Under the pieces are notes generated by a model that saw only the letters and a program-made list of their open reading frames with translations, had not been told where the DNA came from and searched no databases. A DNA stretch of 64,000 bases from Gordonia mangrovi (lineage in GTDB: Bacteria; Actinomycetota; Actinomycetes; Mycobacteriales; Mycobacteriaceae): positions 2,170,001 through 2,234,000 of the forward strand of contig NZ_CP102850.1 of assembly GCF_024734075.1 (NCBI RefSeq), read 5' to 3'. Both the position numbers and the translations under genes were made by a program. Shown here piece by piece: positions 18,337 through 30,903 of the stretch (positions within the stretch are counted from its first letter, which is position 1; each line of letters starts with the position of its first letter).

Positions 18337-18388
18337 GGTGGTTTCGATACGCATGCTCGCCTAGCGGCTCGCAGGCTACTCAACCACC
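18337..18388. repeat. Dispersed palindromic repeat (REP-like) between tRNA-Ile and DUF3566 gene
   Basis: GGTGGTT at 18337-18343 and AACCACC at 18382-18388 form the ends; between them are TCGATACGC, GCTCGC, CGGCTCGC and GCTACTC. I recognise this pattern (a 'GGTGGTTTCGATACGC...CTACTCAACCACC' element) as an intergenic repeat common in Gordonia and related genomes. RNA from it would fold into a long imperfect hairpin, and it sits where a terminator for the gyrA operon is expected. Confidence 0.6.
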
Positions 18389-18451
18389 GGAAAGGAACCG
18401 CCTCTGCACATCCAGAAGGGGACCACTCGTACCCGAGGACCGGCGGTGGGA

Positions 18452-19300
18452 TCAGTCGAGGTCGGCGAGAGTCACCTCGGCGCCGCCCACGAGATCGGCA
18501 CACAGGTTGTAGATATAGGCGCCGATGGTGGCCAGGGCCGTCAGCAGGATCGCGTTGATCGCGCCGAGTAGCGTGGCCCAGCCGAACACCGCTCCCGCAC
18601 CGATGATGTCGCCCTCGCTGGTGGACCCGTCGGCGGTGACCAGGGTGCCGAAGGAGCTGTTCACCTGCTCCCAGACGCCCATGCCGTCGAGCACCAGATA
18701 CAGCACGGCAACCGAGATCATCCAGATGAGGAAGCCGGCCACCGACAGCACCGCCGCGATCTTGAACGTCGCCCACGGATCGATGCGCCGCAACTGCACG
18801 GCCGCGCGCAGCGGCCGCGCACCGATCTCGGCCGGCGACGATCGCGTCGGAGCGGGTGTGGGTGCCGCCGGCTTCGGCTCGTTCACATGGTGGATGGCAT
18901 CGAGGTTCGGCAGCTTCTCGCCCGGCAGGGAGTCACGGTCGATGTGCCGGGTCGGCGACTCCACGAACTTCTCACCCGAGTCGGTTTTGGTCGCTGCCGC
19001 GCCATAGGACGACGTCGATGATCCCGACTCGCGCGGGTCGTCGAGCTTGGTGATCGGTGCCTGCTGACCGGCCATGCTGGCCGCCGCGGTGGCGCTGACG
19101 ATGCCCCGCGGCGGCGGGCCGGGCTGACGCGAGTTCCCGTTCGGTGCCTCCGACTGATGCCCGGTCCCGTTGGGTCCACGCTGCCACGGCGGCACGAGGC
19201 CACCCGGAGCGGTCCCCTGCGGCCCCGAACTCGAGGCCGCGTGCGGACCGGAGTCCCCGTTGGTCGGCTTCTTGTCGTCCGGTGTGTTCGGTGAGCTCAC
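18452..19300 (-). CDS. DUF3566 membrane protein (Rv0007-like)
   Basis: 282 residues from GTG 19300, chosen because GAGGGA (19307-19312) lies 6 nt upstream; ATG 19306 would sit against that site. Residues 1-180 are disordered and polar. The C-terminal ~100 residues hold two transmembrane helices with VQLRRIDPWATFKIA, GVWEQVNSSFGTL and AYIYNLCADLVGGAEVTLADLD, typical of DUF3566. It follows gyrA in many actinobacteria, including as Rv0007. Function unknown. Confidence 0.92.
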   Translation of the reverse strand: MSSPNTPDDKKPTNGDSGPHAASSSGPQGTAPGGLVPPWQRGPNGTGHQSEAPNGNSRQPGPPPRGIVSATAAASMAGQQAPITKLDDPRESGSSTSSYGAAATKTDSGEKFVESPTRHIDRDSLPGEKLPNLDAIHHVNEPKPAAPTPAPTRSSPAEIGARPLRAAVQLRRIDPWATFKIAAVLSVAGFLIWMISVAVLYLVLDGMGVWEQVNSSFGTLVTADGSTSEGDIIGAGAVFGWATLLGAINAILLTALATIGAYIYNLCADLVGGAEVTLADLD

Positions 19301-19365
19301 TGGCATTCCCTCATTCGGTGGTCGTAGGACCCACACTAACCGCTACCGATGGCCGGATCCGGCCA

Positions 19366-21870
19366 CTACTTGGCGGGACCCGCCGAGGCGCCGGCATCTT
19401 CTTCCGGCTCGTCCGCGTTGCGCGCGATCGCGATCACGGTGGTGCCCTCTTCGAGGTTCATCAGGCGCACCCCCTTGGTCTGCCGACCCGCCTTGCGGAC
19501 CTGCTTGGCCCCGGTCCGGATGACGCCGCCACCGGAGGTGATCGCGTAGAGCTCCGAGTCGTCGTCGACGATCAGCGCACCGATCAGTTCGCCGCGGCGC
19601 CGGTCGTGCTGGATGGTCAGTACACCCTTGCCGCCGCGGCCCTGCACCGGGTAGTCGTCCATGCCGGTGCGCTTGGCGTACCCGCCGGAGGTCGCGACCA
19701 GCAGGTAGGTGCCATCGCGGACGACGTTGAGGGACAGGAGTTCGTCCTCGCCGTTGAACCGCATGCCCTGCACACCGGAGGTCTGCCGCCCCATCGGACG
19801 CAACGCCTCGTCGTCGGCGTGGAAGCGGATCGACTGCCCGACCTTCGACACGAGCAACAGGTCGTCGTCGGCGCTGCACAGCTGCGCCCCCACCAGTTCG
19901 TCGTCGCCGCGCAGATTGATCGCCGCGATCCCGCCGGACCGGTTGGAATCGAAGTCCTCCAGCCGCGACTTCTTGACCAGCCCGTTGCGGGTGGCCAACA
20001 CCAGATACGGCGCGTCTTCGTAGGTCTGCAGCTGGATGACCTGGGCGATCCGCTCCTCCGGCTGGAAGGCCAGCAGGTTCGCCACGTGCTGACCGCGGGC
20101 GGTGCGGTTGGCCTCGGGCAGCTCGTAGGCCTTCGCCCGGTAGACCCGGCCCTTGGTGGTGAAGAACAGGATCCAGTCGTGGGTGGAGCTGACGAAGAAG
20201 TGCTTGACGATGTCGTCCTGCTTGAGGCCGGCGCCCTGCACACCCTTGCCGCCGCGTCGCTGGCTGCGATACAGATCCGACCGGGTCCGCTTGGCGTAAC
20301 CGGTCTCGGTGATCGTGACGACCACTTCTTCACGCGCGATCAGGTCTTCGTCGCTGACGTCTCCGTCCGCGGCGATGATCTGGGTGCGTCGCTCGTCGCC
20401 GTACTTTTCGACGACCTCTTTCAGTTCGTCTCGTACGATCGCGCGCTGACGCTCGGGCTTGTCGAGGATGTCCTTGTAGTCGGCGATCTCGCGTTCGATC
20501 TCGGCCAACTCGTCGATGATCTTCTGCCGCTCCAACGCCGACAATCGACGCAACTGCATCGCCAGGATAGCGTCGGCCTGGATCTCGTCGATGTCGAGCA
20601 GATCCATCAGGCCGGTGCGGGCGGCCTCGGTGTTGGCCGAGGCGCGGATCAGCGCGATCACCTCGTCGAGCGCGTCGAGCGCCTTGACCAGGCCGCGCAA
20701 CACATGCGCACGTTCCTCGGCCTTGCGCAGCAGGTACCGCGTGCGCCGCACGATGACGTCGATCTGGTGCTCCACATACAGCCGGATCATCTGGTCCAGG
20801 CGCAGGGTGCGCGGCACCCCGTCGACGATGGAAAGCATGTTGGCACCGAAGCTGGTCTGCAGCTGGCTGTGCTTGTAGAGGTTGTTCAGCACCACCTTGG
20901 CGACCGCGTCGCGGCGCAGGGTGATGACGATACGCATGCCGTCGCGATCGGAGGACTGGTCCTCGATCCGGCTGATGCCCTTGAGTTTTGCCTCGTTGAC
21001 CTGTTCGGCGATCGACTGGATCAGGTTGTCGGGGTTCACCTGGTAGGGCAGCTCGGTGACCAGCAGCTGGGTGGTGCCCTTGTTCTCCTGGATCTCCACC
21101 ACGCTGCGCATGCGGATGCTGCCGCGGCCGGTGCTGTAGGCATCCTTGATGCCCTGACTGCCGACAATCAGTCCCGCGGTGGGGAAATCGGGCCCCTTGA
21201 TCGCATCCATACAGGCGGACAGCAGGGCCTCATCGTCGGCGTCGGGATGCTCGAGCGCCCAGAACACCGCGTTGGCAACCTCATTGAGGTTGTGCGGGGG
21301 GATGTTGGTGGCCATGCCGACCGCGATACCGCCGGAACCGTTGATCAGCAGGTTCGGGATGCGCGCGGGCAGCACCGTCGGCTCACTGGTCTTGCCGTCA
21401 TAGTTGGGGATGAAATCGACGGTCTCCTTGTCGATGTCCCGCAACATCTCCATTGCCAGCGGCGTGAGCCGTGCCTCGGTGTAGCGCATGGCGGCGGCGC
21501 CGTCGTTGCCGCGGGAACCGAAGTTGCCCTGGCCGTCGATCAACGGATAGCGCATCGACCACGGCTGCGCGAGGCGCACCAGCGCGTCGTAGATCGCGCT
21601 GTCACCGTGCGGATGGTAGTTACCCATCGTCTCCGCAACGGGTTTCGCGGATTTCACATAGCTGCGGTCGGGCCGGAAGCCGGCATCGAAGGATGCATAC
21701 AGCAGGCGGCGATGCACCGGCTTGAGACCGTCACGCACCTCGGGTAGCGCACGGCCCACGATGACGCTCATCGCGTAGTCGATGTAGCTGTTCTGCATCT
21801 CCTGGCCGAGATCGACCGGTTCGATGCGGTCGCCCTCTCCCCCGGCGGGGGGCAGTGTGGTGTCAGTCAT
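19366..21870 (-). CDS. gyrA: GyrA, DNA gyrase subunit A
   Basis: 834 residues. The winged-helix/tower region carries catalytic Tyr130 ([11 protein letters not shown]) and the quinolone-resistance region [11 protein letters not shown] with Ser91 and Asp95. The C-terminal beta-pinwheel contains the GyrA box QRRGGKG needed for DNA wrapping. With GyrB it introduces negative supercoils. The ATG start follows gyrB by ~47 bp, so the two are probably co-transcribed. The residue at the E. coli Ser83 position is Ser, not the Ala found in M. tuberculosis. Confidence 0.98.
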   Translation of the reverse strand: MTDTTLPPAGGEGDRIEPVDLGQEMQNSYIDYAMSVIVGRALPEVRDGLKPVHRRLLYASFDAGFRPDRSYVKSAKPVAETMGNYHPHGDSAIYDALVRLAQPWSMRYPLIDGQGNFGSRGNDGAAAMRYTEARLTPLAMEMLRDIDKETVDFIPNYDGKTSEPTVLPARIPNLLINGSGGIAVGMATNIPPHNLNEVANAVFWALEHPDADDEALLSACMDAIKGPDFPTAGLIVGSQGIKDAYSTGRGSIRMRSVVEIQENKGTTQLLVTELPYQVNPDNLIQSIAEQVNEAKLKGISRIEDQSSDRDGMRIVITLRRDAVAKVVLNNLYKHSQLQTSFGANMLSIVDGVPRTLRLDQMIRLYVEHQIDVIVRRTRYLLRKAEERAHVLRGLVKALDALDEVIALIRASANTEAARTGLMDLLDIDEIQADAILAMQLRRLSALERQKIIDELAEIEREIADYKDILDKPERQRAIVRDELKEVVEKYGDERRTQIIAADGDVSDEDLIAREEVVVTITETGYAKRTRSDLYRSQRRGGKGVQGAGLKQDDIVKHFFVSSTHDWILFFTTKGRVYRAKAYELPEANRTARGQHVANLLAFQPEERIAQVIQLQTYEDAPYLVLATRNGLVKKSRLEDFDSNRSGGIAAINLRGDDELVGAQLCSADDDLLLVSKVGQSIRFHADDEALRPMGRQTSGVQGMRFNGEDELLSLNVVRDGTYLLVATSGGYAKRTGMDDYPVQGRGGKGVLTIQHDRRRGELIGALIVDDDSELYAITSGGGVIRTGAKQVRKAGRQTKGVRLMNLEEGTTVIAIARNADEPEEDAGASAGPAK

Positions 21871-21917
21871 GAAGAATCCTTCTCAGAGGTCACTGGTAAC
21901 GCAGGACGGCTGAGCCG

Positions 21918-24020
<2,103 letters not shown>

Positions 24021-24274
24021 TCATCCGCACGCCTCGCGCGGACGAGAATCGGTATGCAGTCCGGGCGTTGGGCCCGGGTGTGTCCACCCCTGTCGGGACA
24101 ACTCCCTACATACTACTGCCTGACCCGACCAGGAACGGGTATCCGGGGCCGCTAACAACCGCGTAGATCGATTTTTTTCGAAAGATGCCGGTCCGATTGT
24201 GGATGACGCCAGATTCTTCCGTCTGGCGAACGCTGGCTGGCCCCGAGATCGCGGCCGCCACGGCGGCCGGGTGA

Positions 24275-24829
24275 TCAGCCGTAAGTGTCGCGCGGTCCGC
24301 GACCGGAGACGTGCCTGGGTCCCTTACGCCAGGACGGCTGCTTGGGACCAGTGATCCGCAGGCTGGTGACCATCCCATCACCGATGGCACCGGCGATCTT
24401 CACCAGGATCTGACCCTGCATGTAGCGCAGCTGGGTGGCCCACGCGGTGGATTCGGCGGCGATGTGTAAGACGTTGTCCTGCAACGATGTCGGGTGAGCG
24501 TGAGCGGCCACGTCGGCACCGACGATCTGCTCCCAGAGACCGAAGACAGTGCCCTGCCCGATCTGCGACTCCCACCCACGCTCCCGCGCCAGCGTGCCGG
24601 CGAGGCGACCGAGCGGCTGCGGATCCCGCGCGTCCGGCCCGGATCCGGACCAGCTGCGGCGGCGGCCGGCCGGGCGGCGGCGTGCGTTCGTCGGTGACGA
24701 CCGACCCTGGCCGACGGATTTACCTGCGGCGCGCGCTGCGGCGCGCGCCTCTTCCAACGCTTGTCGGGCCAGCTCATAGCCCGACGAGTGGGCCGGTTGT
24801 CCCTGCCCCGGCGGGGTCGACTCGCTCAT
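24275..24829 (-). CDS. dciA: DciA (DUF721), replicative helicase loader/operator
   Basis: 184 residues from ATG 24829, which overlaps the recF stop as ATGA. After a basic disordered N terminus, the DUF721 core shows [52 protein letters not shown] and [13 protein letters not shown]721 is now called DciA, the ancestral partner that helps load DnaB helicase in bacteria lacking DnaC/DnaI; mycobacterial Rv0004 is the characterised actinobacterial example and has the same gene position. Fits with dnaA, dnaN and recF upstream. Confidence 0.92.
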   Translation of the reverse strand: MSESTPPGQGQPAHSSGYELARQALEEARAAARAAGKSVGQGRSSPTNARRRPAGRRRSWSGSGPDARDPQPLGRLAGTLARERGWESQIGQGTVFGLWEQIVGADVAAHAHPTSLQDNVLHIAAESTAWATQLRYMQGQILVKIAGAIGDGMVTSLRITGPKQPSWRKGPRHVSGRGPRDTYG

Positions 24830-26019
24830 GCACCGCCCTCCCCTGCAGTCTGTTCGGTCAGCACCGAGTGCCGGGTGCCATTCTCCTCCACGACCCCGAC
24901 AGACACCCGGCGACCACCGATCGTGTCGGGGATGTCCTCGCCGACGGCCGCGGTGATCAGCAGCTGTTCGGCGGACTCGGTGAAGGCGACGAGTTGGGCA
25001 CGACGTTGGGCGTCGAGTTCGGCAAACACGTCGTCGAGCATGATCACCGGTTCGATGCCCTCGGCGCGCACCAGCTCGACCGAACCCAGCCGCAGGGCCA
25101 GCGCCAAGGACCAGGACTCGCCGTGGCTGGCGAAACCCTTGGCCACCTCGTTGCCGAGGACGATGTCGATGTCGTCGCGGTGCGGCCCCACCAGACTCAC
25201 ACCGCGGTCGATCTCCTTGTCGCGCAGGTCGGCCAGCCGCGCCAACAGGATCGCCCCGATCTCTTCGGCGGAGACCGGTGCATCGTCGGCGGCCACCACA
25301 TCCGGCCCGGCCGCGGCCCGGTAACGCATCGTCGCCGGCCGCGAATGCGGCGCGATCGAGGCATAGCACGCGGTCACATGCGGACACAGTTGCCGCAGCA
25401 CCTCGATCCGGGCGGCGGTGACCTGCCCGCCGAGATCGGCGAGTTGCCCGTCCCACACATCGAGTGTGCTGATCACGGACTCGGCCTCCGACCCGCCCCG
25501 GCGTAGCGCGGATCCGGCGGTCTTCAACAACGCCGACCGTTGCCGAAGCACCCGGTCGTAGTCGGAACGTGCTGCGGCCCAACGCGGTCCGCGCTGGGCG
25601 ACCAGTTCGTCGATGAACCGTCGACGATCCGACGGGTCGCCGCGCACCAACAGCAGATCCTCCGGTGCGAACATCACCGAACGCAGGATCCCCAGGATGT
25701 CGCGGCTGCGACGGGACGGAGCGCCGTTGACGGTGGCCTTGTTGGCGCCCTCGGCGTTGATCTGCAGCTGCACCGTCAGCTCGCGCCCCAGGTTCTCCAC
25801 GGTGCCGGTCACCGTGGCCGACGACATTCCGCTGTGCACCAGTGGTGCGTCGGTGCTCACCCGATGGGACCGCAGGGTACCCAGATAGCCGACCGCCTCG
25901 AGCAGGTTTGTCTTTCCGAATCCGTTGCGCCCCACAAAGATGGTGGGCTCGGGGCGGAGCGTCAGATCGATCTCCCGCCACGACCGGAAATCGCGCAGGG
26001 ACAGTTCCCGGACGAACAC
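24826..26019 (-). CDS. recF: RecF, DNA repair and recombination ATPase
   Basis: 397 residues from GTG 26019, one base after the gnd stop. SMC/ABC-type ATPase: Walker [14 protein letters not shown] near the N terminus, signature-like [13 protein letters not shown], and Walker [18 protein letters not shown]. RecF with RecO and RecR loads RecA at single-strand gaps. The C terminus overlaps dciA by 4 nt. Confidence 0.97.
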   Translation of the reverse strand: MFVRELSLRDFRSWREIDLTLRPEPTIFVGRNGFGKTNLLEAVGYLGTLRSHRVSTDAPLVHSGMSSATVTGTVENLGRELTVQLQINAEGANKATVNGAPSRRSRDILGILRSVMFAPEDLLLVRGDPSDRRRFIDELVAQRGPRWAAARSDYDRVLRQRSALLKTAGSALRRGGSEAESVISTLDVWDGQLADLGGQVTAARIEVLRQLCPHVTACYASIAPHSRPATMRYRAAAGPDVVAADDAPVSAEEIGAILLARLADLRDKEIDRGVSLVGPHRDDIDIVLGNEVAKGFASHGESWSLALALRLGSVELVRAEGIEPVIMLDDVFAELDAQRRAQLVAFTESAEQLLITAAVGEDIPDTIGGRRVSVGVVEENGTRHSVLTEQTAGEGGA

Positions 26020-26020
26020 G

Positions 26021-26944
26021 TCAGGTCGTCGGGGTGCCGGTTTCGCCGAACGAGCGTCCCGAAGTGTCCTTGACCGAGTGCCCGCCGAACTGATTACGCA
26101 GTGCCGACACCGCTTTCAGAGCGGGCGATCCCTGATCCTGACGGGAAGCGAACCGTGCGAACAGCGCCGCGGAGATCACGTTGGCCGGCACCGAATGTCG
26201 GATCGCCTCCTCCACCGTCCACCGTCCTTCGCCGGAATCGGTTGTGTAGTCAGAGATCTCGGCGAGTCCGGGATCTTCATCGAGTGCTCGGACAAGCAAC
26301 TCCAGCAGCCAGGACCGCACCACCGTGCCGGTGGTCCACGCCCGCAGGGTGCCCTCCACATCGGTGATCAGCGGTTCGGCGCTGAGCAGTTCGTACCCTT
26401 CACCGTAGGCATGCATCAGCCCGTACTCGACTCCGTTGTGCACCATCTTGGCGTAGTGGCCGGCGCCGACCGGGCCGGCATGCACGAAGCCGTTGGCGCG
26501 TTCCCCGGGTGGGCGCAGTGCGTCGAAGATCGGCATCAGCCGGGTCACGTCCTCGTCGGAGCCGCCCACCATCAGGCCGTATCCGTTGCGCAGTCCCCAC
26601 ACGCCGCCGGAGACGCCGCAGTCGACATAACCGACGCCGTTGCCGCCCAACAGTTCCGAGTTCGGGTGATCGTCGGTGTATTTGGAGTTGCCGCCGTCGA
26701 CGACGACGTCGCCGGGTTCGAGGAGCTCGGCGAGCTGCGCGATGGTGGTCCGGGTCGGCTCTCCCGAGGGCACCATCACCCAGATCGCGCGGGGTGCGTC
26801 GAGCCCGGCCACCATATCCGACAGGGTGGCGACGTCGGAGACCTCCGGCCGCGGGTCGTAGCCGACAACCTGGTGCCCCGCCTCTTGGATGCGGGTGCGC
26901 ATGTTGGCACCCATCTTGCCGAGGCCCACGAGTCCGAGTTGCAT
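26021..26944 (-). CDS. gnd: 6-phosphogluconate dehydrogenase, decarboxylating (short form)
   Basis: 307 residues. Rossmann motif GLGKMGANM, then DGGNSKYTDD, DCGVSGGVWGL and the substrate-binding AGHYAKMVHNGVEYG. The length of about 300 residues marks the short (Gnd/YqeC-like) class, often NAD-dependent, rather than the ~470-residue NADP enzyme. It oxidises 6-phosphogluconate to ribulose 5-phosphate and CO2. Its place between dnaN and recF is conserved in mycobacteria. Cofactor preference cannot be settled by eye. Confidence 0.93.
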   Translation of the reverse strand: MQLGLVGLGKMGANMRTRIQEAGHQVVGYDPRPEVSDVATLSDMVAGLDAPRAIWVMVPSGEPTRTTIAQLAELLEPGDVVVDGGNSKYTDDHPNSELLGGNGVGYVDCGVSGGVWGLRNGYGLMVGGSDEDVTRLMPIFDALRPPGERANGFVHAGPVGAGHYAKMVHNGVEYGLMHAYGEGYELLSAEPLITDVEGTLRAWTTGTVVRSWLLELLVRALDEDPGLAEISDYTTDSGEGRWTVEEAIRHSVPANVISAALFARFASRQDQGSPALKAVSALRNQFGGHSVKDTSGRSFGETGTPTT

Positions 26945-26992
26945 GTGACGTTCCTTCGGTCGGTGCGGAGCTGCGGCCGGAGCGCGGTCGGA

Positions 26993-28156
26993 TCAGCCCG
27001 GTAGGCGTACCGGCATCAGCAGGTAGGTGAACACACTGTCCGGAGCGACGAACGCGCCGGACTCGTCGGCGACGGGCTCTTCACCGGTCGAAGGCCGCAG
27101 CACCGCCGGTCGGCTGGGGGTGGTGAAACCGAAGTCGACGGTCGGCACGCCGATCGCGGACAGGCCGTCCTGCAGGTAGCCGGGGTTGAACGCGATGGTG
27201 AGCGGCTCGCCGTGGAACTGCACCGGCAGCTCCTCCTCGGCCTTGCCGGCCTCGTCGCCGCCGGCGGTGAGCACCAGCAGACCTTCACTGAACTCCATCC
27301 GGACCTGCGCGCCCCGCTCGGCGACCAGCGCCACACGTTTGATCGCGTCGAGCAGCGGGGCGCTGTCGATGGTGGCGATCGCCGTATGGCTGGCCGGCAA
27401 CAGCTGACGGAACTTGGGGAACTCGGCGTCGAGCAGCCGGGTGGTGTTGCGTTTGGTCTCGCCGAGGATGCCCATGATGCCTTCGCCCCCGATACTCGAC
27501 CCGGCACCGAAGGCCAACGAGATCTCGCCGGTGCCCGAGCCGGCGGTGCGGGCACTCTCCGAGAGCGTCTTGGCCGGGACCAGAACCGCGCCGGAGGTGT
27601 CGGCGCCGGTGGGCTGCCATTCCAGCTCGCGAACGGCGAGGCGGAAGCGGTCGGTGGCGGCGAGGACGACGCGGTTGCCGTCGATCTCCACCCGGACGCC
27701 GGTCAACATCGGCAGGGTGTCGTCCTTGCCGGCGGCCACAGCGACTTGTCCGATGGCCTCGGCAAACACCTGGGCGGGGATGGTGCCGGTAACCGAGGGC
27801 GGCGTGGGCAGCTCCGGATAGTCCTCGACGGGCATGGTCGGCAACGAGAACTTCGCGCTGCCGCAGCTGATGGCCACCCGGGAGCCGTCGAGGCTCACAT
27901 CGACGGGCTTGTTGGGCAACGCCTTGGTGATGTCGGCGAGCAGACGCCCCGACACCAGCACCTTGCCCGGCTCGGCGATCTCGGCGCCGATGGATTCCTG
28001 CGCGGAGACCTCGTAGTCGAACCCGGAGACCTCCAGCCCGTTCTCGGCGGTCAGCACCACACAACCGAGCACCGGCACCGGCGGGCGGGCCGGCAGGCTG
28101 CGGGCCACCCAGGCAACGGAATCTGCGAACTCGTCACGTGCGACACGGAACTTCAT
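26993..28156 (-). CDS. dnaN: DnaN, DNA polymerase III sliding clamp (beta)
   Basis: 387 residues from ATG 28156 ([14 protein letters not shown]), the family start; frames extending further upstream run into the origin region. Three clamp domains are present, with [12 protein letters not shown] at the start and [10 protein letters not shown] at the C terminus, where partner proteins bind. It forms a ring that tethers polymerase to DNA. The gene is directly left of oriC. Confidence 0.97.
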   Translation of the reverse strand: MKFRVARDEFADSVAWVARSLPARPPVPVLGCVVLTAENGLEVSGFDYEVSAQESIGAEIAEPGKVLVSGRLLADITKALPNKPVDVSLDGSRVAISCGSAKFSLPTMPVEDYPELPTPPSVTGTIPAQVFAEAIGQVAVAAGKDDTLPMLTGVRVEIDGNRVVLAATDRFRLAVRELEWQPTGADTSGAVLVPAKTLSESARTAGSGTGEISLAFGAGSSIGGEGIMGILGETKRNTTRLLDAEFPKFRQLLPASHTAIATIDSAPLLDAIKRVALVAERGAQVRMEFSEGLLVLTAGGDEAGKAEEELPVQFHGEPLTIAFNPGYLQDGLSAIGVPTVDFGFTTPSRPAVLRPSTGEEPVADESGAFVAPDSVFTYLLMPVRLPG

Positions 28157-28679
28157 GCTGGGTGGTTGCCCTTCTCTGTTCAGCTGCTCTCGCCACACCC
28201 ACCGTCGTCCGCCGAGCGCTATGACGTCGGTGGGATTTGCTGATGGGATTCCAACTGTAGAACGAGCCTGCCAGACGGGAAGCCAATGGGGCGAACTCCG
28301 GGGGCGCCCAGACCTCGGCGGAATCACACGTCGATGGTGTCTGTGCACAAGATCTTCTTTTGAAAGATTCTCTTCAGAGAGGGATCCATCTCAGTAATAG
28401 GCCTTGTGGATCTGTGCACCGCCGCAGTCTCGTGCAGGTCATCGGGCATGGGTGGGTGTGGATCTCTGGTGGACAACTGGTGAGGGGATCCGGTTGCCTG
28501 TGGGCGCGCCGCAGACCGTTCCAGCGCTGTCCACTTTCGGTACACATGGGATCCGCAGTTATCCCGAGCGTTATCCACAGCTGGTGCATAGCCGTTCCGG
28601 GGCACGACGAGGCCGGGATCGGAGGGATCCCGGAATGACAAAGTCTGTGGTTCGAGTCGAGAGTTGTCGGCGCAGGCGG
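28157..28679. other. Chromosomal replication origin oriC (dnaA-dnaN intergenic region)
   Basis: 523 bp without a gene. DnaA-box-like sequences: TTATCCACA 28571-28579 (exact), TTATCCCGA 28559-28567, CTGTCCACT ~28528-28536, TGTGGATC 28457-28464, TTGTGGATC 28404-28412. An AT-rich stretch about 28346-28382 (AAGATCTTCTTTTGAAAGATTCTCTTC) is a candidate unwinding element. Position between dnaA and dnaN, and a change in prevailing strand of the replication genes here, support assignment as oriC. Confidence 0.85.
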
Positions 28680-30212
28680 TCAGCTCGCGCGCTGTTTGAT
28701 GCGAGCGGTGAGTTCCTGGACGTGGTCGTAGACCTTGCGGCGCTCGGCCATCTCCTTGCGGATCTTGCGTTCGGCGTACATCACCGTGGTGTGGTCGCGG
28801 TCGAACGTCTCGCCGATCTTCGGCAACGAGAGGTCGGTGAGTTCGCGGCACAGATACATCGAGATCTGCCGGGCCTGCGCAATCGAGCGGGTCTTGCCGG
28901 GGCCGCGCAACTCCTCCACGGAGATGTCGAAGTACTCGGCGGTGATGGCCAGGATGCTGGCCGCGCTGACCTCGAGGGTGCCGGAATTGGGCAGCAGCGC
29001 CTGCAGCACCACCTCGGCGAGCGACTTGTCGAGTTCGGCGTTGTTGAGTGAGGCGAACGCGGTGACGCGGATGAGGGCGCCCTCGAGTTCACGGATATTG
29101 CGTTCGATCTTCGACGCGATGAGTTCGAGCACGTCGTCGGGCACCGCGATGTTGTCCATCTGGGCCTTCTTGCGCAGGATGGCGATGCGGGTCTCGAGGT
29201 CGGGCGGCTGGACGTCGGTGATGAGTCCCCACTCGAATCGGGTACGTAGCCGATCTTCCAGTGTCGCAAGCTGTTTGGGCGGACGGTCCGACGACACCAC
29301 GATCTGCTTGCTGGCGTTGTGCAAGGTGTTGAAGGTGTGGAAGAACTCCTCCTGGATACCTTCCTTGCCGATCAGGAACTGGATGTCGTCGACGAGCAGC
29401 ACGTCGACGTCGCGGTAGCGTCGTTTGAACGCGACCCGACGGTCGTCACGCAACGAGTTGATGAAGTCGTTGGTGAATTCCTCGGTGGACACGTACTTCA
29501 CCCGCATCCCGGGGAACAGCCGTTGGGCGTAGTGGCCGGCGGCGTGCAGCAGATGGGTCTTGCCGAGCCCGGACTCTCCCCAGATGAACAGCGGGTTGTA
29601 GGCACGGGCGGGCGCCTCGGCCACGGCCACCGCCGACGCATGCGCGAAGCGGTTGGACGCGCCGATGACGAAGGTGTCGAAGGTGTACTTCGGGCTCAGG
29701 TTGGCACTCGACGGCGACTGCCCTGCGGTGGGTCGTTCGGCGAAGTAGGTCGACCAGTCCGACGTGTCGGACCCGGCACTCATCCGATCGGGTCGACCGT
29801 CGAATCCGGACGGGGCCGTGGGGGACGGGGATGCCGGGGAGGGACCGACCGGGCCGGTGGTGTGTAGCGGCGCGTGATCACCGTGATCGGCGACCGCGGG
29901 GGCCGGCTCGGCAACCGGTTCCTCGACCATGGGCGTGGCAATCCGCACACCGAGATCCACCGGCTGGCCGAGATGGCGGCTGAGCGCCGAACGGATCGTG
30001 TCGCGCAGATTGCGCTCGATCTGTTCCTGCACCAGCGGGGTCGGGACCGTCAGGAGTGCGAACCCCTCGGCGAGGGTGAGCGGCTGCACCAGCGACAGCC
30101 AGGCCTTCTGCTGGCGGGTCAGTGGTTCGTGGTGGTGGGCCGAGGCGTCGTCGTTGAGTTCGGCGACCACGCTCTGCCACACTTCGCCGAACGAATCGCG
30201 ATCACTCACCAC
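28680..30212 (-). CDS. dnaA: DnaA, replication initiator
   Basis: 510 residues from GTG 30212 (GTG 30209 is an alternative); AGGAGG lies 11 nt upstream. Domain I about 1-90 ([12 protein letters not shown]), a Pro/Ser/Thr-rich domain II (~95-175), AAA+ domain III with Walker [14 protein letters not shown] and Walker [11 protein letters not shown], and DNA-binding domain IV with the signature [14 protein letters not shown]. It melts oriC and recruits helicase. Two DnaA boxes upstream suggest autoregulation. Confidence 0.98.
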   Translation of the reverse strand: MVSDRDSFGEVWQSVVAELNDDASAHHHEPLTRQQKAWLSLVQPLTLAEGFALLTVPTPLVQEQIERNLRDTIRSALSRHLGQPVDLGVRIATPMVEEPVAEPAPAVADHGDHAPLHTTGPVGPSPASPSPTAPSGFDGRPDRMSAGSDTSDWSTYFAERPTAGQSPSSANLSPKYTFDTFVIGASNRFAHASAVAVAEAPARAYNPLFIWGESGLGKTHLLHAAGHYAQRLFPGMRVKYVSTEEFTNDFINSLRDDRRVAFKRRYRDVDVLLVDDIQFLIGKEGIQEEFFHTFNTLHNASKQIVVSSDRPPKQLATLEDRLRTRFEWGLITDVQPPDLETRIAILRKKAQMDNIAVPDDVLELIASKIERNIRELEGALIRVTAFASLNNAELDKSLAEVVLQALLPNSGTLEVSAASILAITAEYFDISVEELRGPGKTRSIAQARQISMYLCRELTDLSLPKIGETFDRDHTTVMYAERKIRKEMAERRKVYDHVQELTARIKQRAS

Positions 30213-30706
30213 GGTGCTGCACCCCTCCTACGGAACTACGACCATCGTCGGTCACGAGGATGTCACCATGCCGCACCCCGTCGGGAGTTGTCCACATAGT
30301 TGTCCACAGCTGTGTACAGATCTGGGGGTATCTCGAGTTCTCGGGCCGGCCAGGAGGGAGTCCACTGAATCGTCTCTTTGTTGAGCCTGCGCCGAAGTTA
30401 ACAGAGTGCAGCGCGCCCGACAAAGTGAATGGGGCAATCGATCGGATGAATCGGTCGGCACGGTGTGTGGAGTGGGCCCCTGTGGGCGGTGTCACGCGTG
30501 TGGGTGCTTGCCATCGGCCCGTTTGATTTGCGGTGCCGTACTCAGTAGTCTCGACTGGTCATCCAGGTGACGGATTTGCGTGATGGCCACCGGTCATCCA
30601 TCCGGCGTCAGTTCGGCACCGCACCGGGATCAGCAGACCACCAACCAGGGATGTGGTTCGCGCGTGCTGTCGGCGTGAGATCACACAAGAGCACAAGGAG
30701 TCACTC
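30213..30706. other. dnaA-rpmH divergent intergenic region
   Basis: 494 bp between divergent dnaA and rpmH, holding both promoters, two DnaA boxes 12 bp apart, and the rpmH ribosome site AAGGAG (30695-30700). No protein gene seen. Confidence 0.8.
30288..30308. promoter_or_regulatory. Paired DnaA boxes upstream of dnaA
   Basis: TTGTCCACA at 30288-30296 and again at 30300-30308, same orientation and 12 bp apart (about one helical turn), 76-96 bp before the dnaA start. Each differs from TTATCCACA at one position and equals the usual actinobacterial variant. Consistent with DnaA controlling its own promoter. Confidence 0.75.
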
Positions 30707-30850
30707 ATGGCCAAGGGCAAGCGGACCTTCCAGCCCAACAACCGTCGTCGCGCACGCGTGCACGGTTTCCGTCTGCGGATGCGTACCCGCGCCGGACGGG
30801 CCATCGTCAACGGTCGCCGTAGCAAGGGCCGCGCGAAGCTCACGGCCTGA
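30707..30850 (+). CDS. rpmH: Ribosomal protein bL34
   Basis: 47 residues, highly basic, with the bL34 signature [21 protein letters not shown] and the [18 protein letters not shown] end. ATG 30707 is preceded by AAGGAG at 30695-30700. Structural protein of the large ribosomal subunit; its position between dnaA and rnpA is nearly universal. Confidence 0.98.
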   Translation: MAKGKRTFQPNNRRRARVHGFRLRMRTRAGRAIVNGRRSKGRAKLTA

Positions 30851-30903
30851 GTCCACTTCGATGTCACCGGCGGTGGCGTTCCCACCGCCGGCTCGTCGTA
30901 TCG

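Noticed and set aside
19144..21747. 867-codon + strand open frame opposite gyrA
   Set aside because: Shadow of gyrA codon structure; composition dominated by Val, Leu, Gly, Asp, His; no motifs.
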